The position numbers and the translations under genes were made by a program. The notes under the pieces were generated by a model that saw only the letters and a program-made list of their open reading frames with translations, was not told the DNA's origin and did not search any database. Shown in pieces: positions 56,139-64,000 of a DNA stretch of 64,000 nucleotides. Origin of the DNA: Anopheles merus (Eukaryota; Arthropoda; Insecta; Diptera; Culicidae); assembly GCF_017562075.2 (NCBI RefSeq), contig NW_024427628.1, positions 62,001 to 126,000 on the forward strand. The letters are read 5' to 3'. Every line of letters starts with the position of its first letter. The stretch's first letter is position 1.

Positions 56139-58490
56139 ATGACAAAAGCAGACAAGCTTAAGTCAAGGCAAGCCAAACGGCAAAGCCTCATTGTGTCTAT
56201 GCAGCGGCTTGCGCAGTTTGCAAAAGACTATACTCCTCAACAACAACAGCAAATACCCGACCGACTTGATCGGTTGTCGAAAATTTGGGAATGTTTCCAA
56301 ATGGTGCAGGAAGACTGCGAGGAATGGGACGATTCCGAGAATGCTACCAGCGAAAACGAAGCGTTATTGTCACAAGCAGAGGAGCTTTACTTCAAAACAA
56401 AGGCCGCGTTAACAAGGTACATTCCGGAAACAGCAGATCAGGTAAAAGAAGAGGTTACCCGCCCAGCAAACGTAAGTGTTAAACTACATATCATTTCATT
56501 ACCTGAATTTTGTGGTGAGCTCACAGAGTGGCTATCCTTTTATGACACCTTTGTTTCACTTGTTCATAATTCTGAAGAAATTTCCAACATCCAAAAATTT
56601 TATTACTTGCGTGCGTCCCTCAAAGGGGAAGCTGCCGGAATAATACAACCAATTCCTATAACAGTAGAAAACTATCAGGCGGCTTGGAAAGCTCTTTTGA
56701 ATCGATATTTCAATAAAGTACATCTTCGTAAGATGCACACACGTGCATTGTTCGAGCTTCCAAAACTAACCAATAGTCATGCCCCAGACTTGCGACAATT
56801 GGCTAACCAATTTCAGTTACACATCGATATCTTAAAACAATTAGAGGAGAGCATTCCTGACAACAGCACAATTTTTGTGGAACTTCTTGCTACCAAATTG
56901 GATAAAGCAATATTACAAGCATGGGAAGAACACAATTCCCAAGACATCCAGCCAACTCATCCAAATATGACAAACTTCTTGTTGAAAAGAGCTCAAACAA
57001 TTGAAGCATTAGCGTTGCAGACAGGCAACCGCCCAACCACATCTCATTCGAAAATGGGTATACCTAACCATAAATTTTCCAAGAAAATGAGCACTAACAC
57101 AATTAGTGTGAAACAGGACAACTCGCACACTTGTCCAGCATGCAAAAAAGATGGTAACACGTTGTATCAGTGTCAATCCTTTATCGCTATGCCATGTATG
57201 GCACGTCAAGCGTTTGTATCACGAAACAAACTCTGTATCAATTGCTTGAGAAGTGGACATTTCTTTCAACAATGCCCTTCTAAGTACTCTTGCCGAATTT
57301 GTAAAAGGAAGCATCATTCTATTTTACACTATGAAACGCAAACAAATAATAACCCTGAATCAGAAAGCACCACATCTGAATCAAACATGATGGCAACTTT
57401 ACATACGATCAGTTCTGAGCACACTCCCCAAAACGTGCTTCTCGCAACTATGCTTCTACAAGTGGTCGACAAATATGGCCAAAAACATTTTGCACGAGCA
57501 TTATTGGACAACGGTTCACAGCCAAATGCAATCAGTGAAAGATTATGCCAGCAGTTACATTTAGCTCGAAAAAATGTTAACGTTTCCATTATCGGAGTCG
57601 ATGGCACAAAAACAAGTGCTAGGTATCAAATACAAGCGGAAGTACGATCACGATTAAATAATTTCGCAACAACAATGAATTTTCTAGTTTTGAAAAAGGT
57701 TGCTAGTGACACCCCAATTACACCAGTACCAACTCATTTTTGGAATGTACCTGCTTCATATCAACTTGCTGATCCTCACTTCAGCACACCAGGGCGCATT
57801 GACATGATCATTGGGGCAGGACATTTTTATTCATTGCTAAGTCCAGGAAGGCAAAATTTGCCAAACAACAACCAACTTGTTGAAACTGTGTTTGGATGGA
57901 TTATGACCGGCAATATTCCATCGAAAAATCAAAACGAGGTTACATGTCACGTAGTAACCATGCATCCCACCATTGAGGAACAAATAGAACGATTTTGGAA
58001 GATAGATGAACTTCACACTTCAAGCTATAGCCGCAACGAAACAGAATGCGAAAAGCATTTCCAAGAAATAGTCTCCCGCGACCACAATGGTCGATATATA
58101 GTTGAAATGCCAAAACACCCTGATATCACCCAAATGCTTGGTTAATCTAAAAACACAGCTAGGCGCAGATTTCAACTACTTGAAAAAATATTAGAACGTG
58201 ATGCACATCTCAAGGCTCAATATCATGAGTTAATGCGTGAATACATAACGTTGGGACACATGGCTCCAGTCCCAAGAGAACAGGAAGATTGTTCAGGAGC
58301 ATTTTATCTTCCGCACCATCCTGTGCTGAAGCAATCCAGCTCTACCACCAAGGTCAGAGTTGTGTTTGACGGCTCTGCCAAAACCAGCACCGGTAAATCA
58401 TTGAACGATGCCTTATTAGTAGGTCCTGTGGTGCAAGAAGAATTATTGACATTAATTATCAGATTTCGAAAATATGAAATAGCTTCATAG
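56139..58490 (+). pseudogene. BEL-2 Gag, protease and start of reverse transcriptase
   Basis: ATG 56139 (MTKADKLKSR) opens a frame with a coiled N-terminus and a DUF1759-type domain (LPEFCGELTEWLSFYDTF). Zinc knuckles follow (CINCLRSGHFFQQC, CRICKRKHH), then an A17 protease in which the active site reads ARALLDNGSQ. BEL-1 and most relatives have DSG, so the Asn may be a damaging change. The TAA at 58143-58145 is a nonsense mutation; the same frame continues with the reverse transcriptase start (VVFDGSAKTSTGKSLND) to a frameshift near 58488. Confidence 0.92.
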
Positions 58491-59294
58491 CTGACATCGA
58501 AAAGATGTATCGGCAAGTCACTATGAATCCAACTGATCGACACCTACAGAGAATTTTGTGGAGATTTGACAACTCTCAGCCCATTCGAACTTATGAGTTA
58601 GGAACCGTAACCTACGGCCTAGCTCCTTCTGCCTTCTTAGCAACTCGTACTCTAATACAACTCGCCAATGACGAAGGTGATACGTATCTAAAAGCTTGTT
58701 CCGTGATTAAAGAAAACGTATACATAGATGATTTGCTAACAGGAGCAAATAACATCCCAGAAACAATTGAACTACGCAACCAGCTAAATGCTTTACTACA
58801 AAAAGGTGGATTTCTCCTTCGCAAATGGTGTTCCAACGCTCCAGCAGTATTAGCTGACCTACCACCTGAACTTATTGCCACACATTCTTCCGTGAATATT
58901 GACCCAGAAGAAAGTATCAAAACCTTGGGCATATGCTGGGAGCCTGCATCAGACAAATTTCGTATCAACATAAACATTAATATAATCAAGAGCCCTTATA
59001 CCAAACGAAAGGTTCTATCAACCATAGCACAACTATATGATCCACTTGGATTGATTACCCCTATAACTGTACGAGCGAAAATACTCATGCAACAATTATG
59101 GTTATTGAACTTGGATTGGGACTCAACAATTTCCCCATCGTTACAAAATTCATGGGCAGAATTTCTCGAGCAAATCCCTACACTTACTAACTTTCGAATT
59201 GACCGTTTTGCTTTTCAACCACAGCATGAACAAATGGAAATCCATTGCTTTTCCGACGCTTCTGAAAGTGCTTACGGTGCGTGTGTGTATGTAC
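58491..59294 (+). pseudogene. BEL-2 reverse transcriptase, main part
   Basis: After the frameshift near 58488 the frame reads MYRQVTMNPTD, ELGTVTYGLAPSAFLATRTL, the catalytic YIDDLLTG, QLYDPLGLITP and the start of RNase H (FSDASESAYGACVYV). It is cut at 59294 by hAT-2. After that element the frame resumes at 60756 as YVRTEDKHG; removing hAT-2 and one GTATGTAC restores it. Confidence 0.92.
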
Positions 59295-60755
59295 TAGTGA
59301 TGCGCGTTGCGTTCCGAACCTTCAAGGTGCGATCCGTTCCAGCATGCAAGCATCCGGACCGCGATCCTTATTTTTTACCCAAGTAGGTTCAAACTGAGCC
59401 TGTTGCTCCTACCGTTCTTTGCGATCCGACCTGAACCGACTGTTATCAACGATCTTATCGATCCGATCTGAACCGGCTGCTCTCAGCGTTCTCGGCGATC
59501 TGTGCTGGGCCGGTTGCTCTCAGTGCTTATTGCGATCCGGCTTAGAACGCACAACATTCTACTCTCTTTGTATTGATGAGCCGGTTTGCCGGTTCAATTT
59601 AAACCTGTTTCTCTCAGCGTTCTTTTCGATCCAGTCTGGAACGCACGATCATCTGCTCTCTTTCGTACGATGGGCCGATTTGGTACGTACAAAGGAAGCA
59701 GGTAAAATCTGAACCTCAGCGTTCTTTTCGTTCCGGTAAAGAACGGCGTTTTCTTTTGCTTCTTTCTAGTATGGACACACACACAGATTCTGTTTATGTG
59801 AGTGATAATAGCGCAAGCCATACTCTCTCAGTCAAAGAGATAACGGTACAACACCTGAGCCGTGAAGCCAGGATAGAGATTTGTGATTGGTGGGAAGCTA
59901 AAATTTAAAGAGACAATCCTGCACTAACGGTAAGCGCAATGAATGAAATGTTTCTCTTCTGCCATATGATTGTTATCAGTATATGAACTTGTTTGAATTT
60001 TTACCTTAGATCTTCTTTGTGCAACTAAATATTGAGGGTGCATGACTTGTTTATCCTTCCGCAATAATTTCTTTAACGCCGTTTATCGCCCCGTGAAACA
60101 ACACTATTCTTATGGACAATTTAAGTGCACTACCGGACACTTTCACACGGGTAGTTCACCGTACAGTATAATGTCAACTCTACAGAAACAACTTAACAGT
60201 CTATGTATTTTAAATAAACCAATGTTATTCGATGCTATCTGCTTCTATTAAGAACTATTAATTCAATCAGTGTAGTGTAATTTAATCCATACGAAATTTA
60301 AAAAGCCGATTAAACTTGTACGCTTTATGATTTTGCTTCAAAATTTCACACACGTTGCAACAAATTTCTGATTTACTTCTTTATTTAGAAGTATAAAAAG
60401 GGAATAATGATTAATTTTAATTAAAACAAACAAAATTCCTTAAATTTTTAATGAAAAAGGAACTGTATAGTGGGCTACTTAAGTTAAGCGGGTATATTTT
60501 AGTAGAAGAATAGTTTTACACATTCAGTAAACTATTATTAAGCTTTGTTTTATTTGAAACTGTGTGATTACTGCACAAAAAATATAATAAAAAATATTCA
60601 AAGAATACTTTGAAGTTATCCATATATAAAGTGAGCAACTGAAAAAAGCGTAACCATGGTAGGTCATCTTGAACCTGCGTTCCGCGTTCCGTTCTTTTTC
60701 TCCAGATCGGCAGGTTCGTTCCGTTCCTCGATTTTCGGAACTATTCTCATCACTA
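59295..60755. mobile_element. hAT-type element 'hAT-2' (1,461 bp), in BEL-2 RNase H
   Basis: Ends TAGTGATG and CATCACTA, with a perfect 8-bp duplication GTATGTAC at 59287-59294 and 60756-60763. Subterminal parts hold repeats of CTCTCAGCGTTCTT and GATCCG with CTGAACCGG, likely transposase-binding sites. No transposase frame is present. It resembles hAT-1 in its GGAACG/CGTTCC-rich character, so both may be served by one enzyme. Confidence 0.93.
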
Positions 60756-61500
60756 GTATGTACGCACAGAAGACAAACACGGTTCCGTATGCGTAAGTTT
60801 ATTGACATCAAAATCGCGAGTTGTTCCATTGAAACCTTTAACCATTCCATGATTGGAACTTTCGTAGCTAATCGAGTTGCCGAAATACAGGAACTAACTC
60901 ATGCCTTCCAATGGCGACATGTTTCTGGCAAGGAAAACCCAGCTGATATGATATCTAGGGGAGTAGGGGTGAATGAATTCCTCAGTAGTGATCTATGGCG
61001 GCAAGGTCCCTCCTGGCTTCGTGAACCCAAAGACTCTTGGCCCTTACAAACCACGGATAACAACATCATCATAGAGGACGAACGAAAGGTATCTGTCCTA
61101 GCAACTCAAGTGAGTGAAATAAATCCAATATTTCAACGTTTTTCTACCTTACAACCATTACTTCGTATTTTTGGTTTCTGTTTGCGATTCATCAACAATA
61201 CTCACAAATCAAATCAAAGAATATCACTAAATGTTCTATTGGTAAAGGAGTTACAACGAACGAGCCCTATGCAAAATCGTACAAGCTACTGAATTCTCTG
61301 TTGAACTACAAGCCTTAAAAAGAAATGAAGGGTTAGCTAAGGTATCTTCTATTCGACTTCTTAATCCATTTATTGGCAACGATGGATTAATACGCGTTGG
61401 TGGCCGGTTGCGCCATTCTGATCTGACCCTATTGGTCAACCTATTGGCCTTCGAATCCAACCTATTGGCCAACTACCAATATCACGTGTAACAGTAAATG
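60756..61500 (+). pseudogene. BEL-2 RNase H remnant and linker
   Basis: It resumes with YVRTEDKHGSVCVSLLTSKS and jumps, with a frame change and loss of roughly 90 residues, to GTFVANRVAEIQELTHAFQW and the motif NPADMISRG. A frameshift follows near 61280. The next part (NPFIGNDGLIRVGGRLRHSD) is joined directly to the integrase core, with the zinc domain missing. Imperfect copies of CCTATTGG around 61430-61470 lie at that deletion. Confidence 0.85.
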
Positions 61501-61973
61501 AAGTTTTCTCCTGCGTTGGTGTGGATTATTGTGGGCCACTTTATTTGCGTCCATCTCATCGTAAGGCTGCATCTCCAAAAGCATATGTATGCATATTTGT
61601 TTGTATGAGCACTAAGGCTGTACATTTAGAACTCGCCGGTGACTTGAGTACCACCACCTTTCTGATGGCCTTGGATCGATTCGTATCACGACGAGGAAAA
61701 CCGAAAAACATATACTCAGATAATGGTACCAATTTTATTGGTGTAAAGAATGCATTGCAAAAAATTTATCAATTTCTTCATAAAGATGCCTATAAAATAA
61801 CTAATCATTTAACTAACGAAAACATTCAGTGGCATCTAATACCATCACGCGCTCCTTATTTCGGTGGTCTTTGGGAAGCCGCAGTTAAGGTATCAAAAAT
61901 TCATCTTGTTCGGAAGCTTGGCACTGCTCAACTTTCCAACGAATCCATGAGCACTCTATTAACAAAAATTTAA
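61501..61973 (+). pseudogene. BEL-2 integrase core
   Basis: Catalytic motifs are present: VDYCGPLY, YSDNGTNFIG and SRAPYFGGLWEAAVK. The N-terminal zinc domain is missing. The frame stops at 61971-61973 after MSTLLTKI; the following bases (NSRPLLPLSQDPNEL) continue the family pattern in another frame. Confidence 0.9.
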
Positions 61974-62409
61974 GGATGTATGAATTCAAGACCACTATTG
62001 CCACTTTCACAAGATCCAAATGAATTAACACCTTTAACACCAGCACACTTTTTATTACTAGGCATTGCCTGAAGCCGATTTACAGCATCTGCCAACTAAC
62101 CGACTATCCCATTATCAATTGATACAGAAGTTGTCTCAAAACTTTTGGCATAGATGGACCAAGAGGTATTTAACATCATTGCATAATCAACGTAACATCA
62201 GCCGTAAACCACATAAACTGTCTATAGGCGACTTGGTAATCATGAAAGACGATCAACTACCTCCATTGAAGTGGCCTTTGGCACGCATTGTATCATTGCA
62301 TTTAGGACCTGATGCCGTGGCACGAGTAGCTACCCTTCAAACCGCTTCTGGAATCATGAAAAGACCCGTCTCCAAGATATGTGCCTTAGAGTGCCCCAAC
62401 GAAGAATAA
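61974..62409 (+). pseudogene. BEL-2 integrase C-terminal (DUF5641-type) domain
   Basis: From about 62065 the frame reads TNRLSHYQLIQKLSQNFW and LPPLKWPLARIVSLHLG, the DUF5641-type end of BEL/Pao Pol, to the stop at 62407-62409. It is 33 bases from the 3' LTR. Confidence 0.88.
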
Positions 62410-62442
62410 GTTTTGGGAATTGTTCCCAAAAGGTGGCTGGTA

Positions 62443-62829
62443 TGTTCGTTCCCGATTGTAGCACATCACTACTGTTTTCCCGATTGTAGCCCATCACTAC
62501 TTTCGCTAATCGCTACAAATTGTTCGACGGGTCATCGATCGTTTCGTCATCACGCACACCACTAAATAAATATGCAGTATAAATAAGGCGGTAAATTCAA
62601 ACTCAAGCACTCTTGTCATTCAAATCCTAATTCAAGCAGCATGCTTCTCTCATCGAAAGAAAAACTCCTTGGCACACGCGTGGCACAGAACTCCAAGCAA
62701 AAAACACCCAGCTTGGTAACAAAAAGCACACAATCGGCTCTTTTCAGAGCCACCGCAATAGTTCTTAAGAACATCTTAAACAAAAAAAAAAAAGAAAAAC
62801 ATTCACAACGTAGGGTTCCGTACCAAACA
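62443..62829 (+). repeat. BEL-2 3' LTR
   Basis: Pairs with 45775-46194. It carries GTATAAATAAGG near 62578 and ends TACCAAACA. Its middle (CATCGATCGTTTCGTCATC) is absent from the 5' copy. Confidence 0.9.
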
Positions 62830-62939
62830 ATCATATCTGACACCAAATCTAGATGGGTTCAACCTATGTCCAGTAAGCTGTACCAGCTGTGCTAATATAA
62901 AGCATGCATTTGTTATGTAGCATTTTTTACACTTTTTAG

Positions 62940-63117
62940 ATGCAACGACCATTTTCGGTCAAAGCCTTCCTGTACCACTAATAGGCTTGGTTTACAGTAA
63001 CTTAAATGCCCATATCAGGATAATCATCCCAGCGTATGGGGGCACGATCCATTCGAGGCTTTTACCCATGGCGATTTTATTGAGTAGTACGAGTTGACGA
63101 TTGTATCACGAGATTTG
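62940..63117 (-). mobile_element. Decayed SINE200-like fragment
   Basis: On the minus strand it follows the SINE at 16918 from TCGTGATACAATCGTCAACT through an altered B-box region (ATGGGTAAAAGCCTC) to GGTACAGGAAGGC. Many substitutions show that it is old. It lies in hAT-1's own sequence. Confidence 0.75.
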
Positions 63118-63119
63118 AA

Positions 63120-63875
63120 TTTCACTTACTATTTAAAACAAATAGTTTTTTTTCCTCATAAATCGTTTACAACATCACGGCACTCAAACAGTTGTCGAAT
63201 GGAACAGAATGCTTCGAATCGAATGGCTAAATATTGGAATCATGCCGAGTGCCAAGATCAAGCGGATATCGTGGTATAAAAAATAAATACATTTTATTTT
63301 TCGTTGTTCATACTCACACATTATAATACATCTTTTCCAACCCGTTCCAAACCAACCAACCAACCAACCGTTCTGCCATATGAGTACAGATTTAAATTTT
63401 GTAATAATTATTTGTCTAGTTAAGATAAGCTAAATTATAACAAAAAGTATAATAGATGTTACAAATTGCACCATAATACCAAATGCAACTCCATTTTTGG
63501 TTTCGCTTGTCTCGATTTTTATAAACGATACGCGACGAAGTGCGATGAATATTCCTGTGAGCATGGGAGAGTGCACAGGCAACACATACTGTGTGCGAGA
63601 AAGAGTGAACAGTTATCTTGCATGCAGCAAGCAACAGCCGGACAAAGCCGTTTTTTTCAAAGAAAGGAACGCACGAACGATAGCACCTTGCTAACAATAT
63701 TGAAGTGGCAAAGACCGGAACGGAGTGAACGGAAAGAACGAATTGAACGGAACGGAATGAACGGAAAGAACGAAATGAACGGAACGGAACGATTTTGTAT
63801 AAAGGATCGGAACGGAACGGCCTACATGAATAACGGAACTTTTTTACTAGGTTCGGACCAGAACGGCCAACACTA
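63120..63875. other. Right part of hAT-1
   Basis: Non-coding. It contains a (CCAA)n run near 63355-63370 and, from about 63700, many GGAACGGAACG/GAACGGAA repeats up to the terminus CCAACACTA. No gene is recognised. Confidence 0.7.
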
Positions 63876-64000
63876 GTAAAATTATAGCCTCCTCCATTCA
63901 AGACGTTTTTGACCGATAAATTATACCAGCATTTAGCATCCACCCGTCACCGCTAGATGGCGAAAAATTACGGTACGCAGTACGATCAATGTAGCCCGGC

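Larger units (their letters stand above)
45775..62829 (+). mobile_element. BEL/Pao LTR retrotransposon 'BEL-2', with four nested structures
   Basis: LTRs at 45775-46194 (420 bp) and 62443-62829 (387 bp) start TGTTCGTTCCC and end GTACCAAACA. They differ by several indels, so it is older than BEL-1. The probable 5-bp duplication is ACCAT/ATCAT (one mismatch). A primer site (TGGTGCCGACAACCAGG) follows the 5' LTR at 46198. The long leader is interrupted by a foldback structure, a TIR element and BEL-1; Pol is interrupted by hAT-2. The coding region has stops, frameshifts and deletions. Confidence 0.92.
45586..63875. mobile_element. hAT-type element 'hAT-1', expanded to 18.3 kb by nested insertions
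   Basis: Termini TAGTGTTGG (45586) and CCAACACTA (ending 63875) are flanked by the 8-bp duplication GTAAAATT at 45578-45585 and 63876-63883. The TAGTG ends and 8-bp duplication are hallmarks of hAT. After removal of BEL-2 only about 1.2 kb is its own: 45586-45774 and 62830-63875. Both sides are full of GGAACGGAACG-type repeats, probably transposase-binding. No transposase is recognised, so it is non-autonomous. The right part also contains a decayed SINE. Confidence 0.9.

Noticed and set aside
1..64000. An env-type gene that would make any gypsy element retrovirus-like
   Set aside because: No third open frame lies between Pol and the 3' LTR in gypsy-2 or gypsy-3; gypsy-1 also ends at integrase.

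Overview
The window looks like mosquito heterochromatin, almost certainly from an Anopheles species. It is a dense pile of transposable elements with no convincing host gene. The main organism clue is a tRNA-derived short interspersed element at 16918-17128 (minus strand) that resembles Anopheles SINE200: RNA polymerase III B box, (AAG)n tail and a 10-bp target-site duplication. Ty3/gypsy, copia, BEL/Pao, CR1-like, Tc1, hAT and TA-flanked miniature elements agree with this. Host assignment comes from recognition only; no database was searched.

Layout. 1-5.0 kb: a Ty3/gypsy element (gypsy-1) whose integrase is split by an 824-bp TA-flanked element. 5.0-14.9 kb: a miniature element (family Y) split by a second gypsy element (gypsy-3A, 5-bp duplication GTTCT), whose gag is split by a copia element (5-bp duplication AATTA). 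15-19.4 kb: miniature-element pieces, a long (CCCAAT)n array, the SINE, a degenerate short-motif array and a repeat called Z here. 19.4-24.5 kb: a minus-strand gypsy element (gypsy-2, 4-bp duplication TAGA) inserted in Z. 24.64-34.26 kb: a direct tandem copy of 8.67-24.64 kb (without gypsy-2 and the SINE), with its own gypsy copy (3B). 33.1-38.9 kb: large inverted repeats built from Z in the order A-B-A'-B'. 39.5-44.2 kb: a TA-flanked element carrying family Y, a CR1-like fragment and, inside that, a complete Tc1 element with an uninterrupted DD34E transposase. 45.59-63.88 kb: one hAT element (8-bp duplication GTAAAATT) holding BEL-2. BEL-2 in turn holds a 1.6-kb foldback structure, a probable TIR element with two intron-like segments, BEL-1 (minus strand, duplication ACCAT) and a second hAT element (duplication GTATGTAC).

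Almost every coding region belongs to a transposon and nearly all are broken by stops, frameshifts or deletions. The Tc1 transposase (41942-42934) is the only full-length undamaged gene I see. The nesting gives a relative clock: each inserted element is younger than its host, and the duplicated block shows which lesions came before or after duplication. In gypsy-1, removing the 824-bp insertion and one TA restores the reading frame; in BEL-2, removing hAT-2 and one copy of its 8-bp duplication does the same. That is strong evidence for those boundaries.
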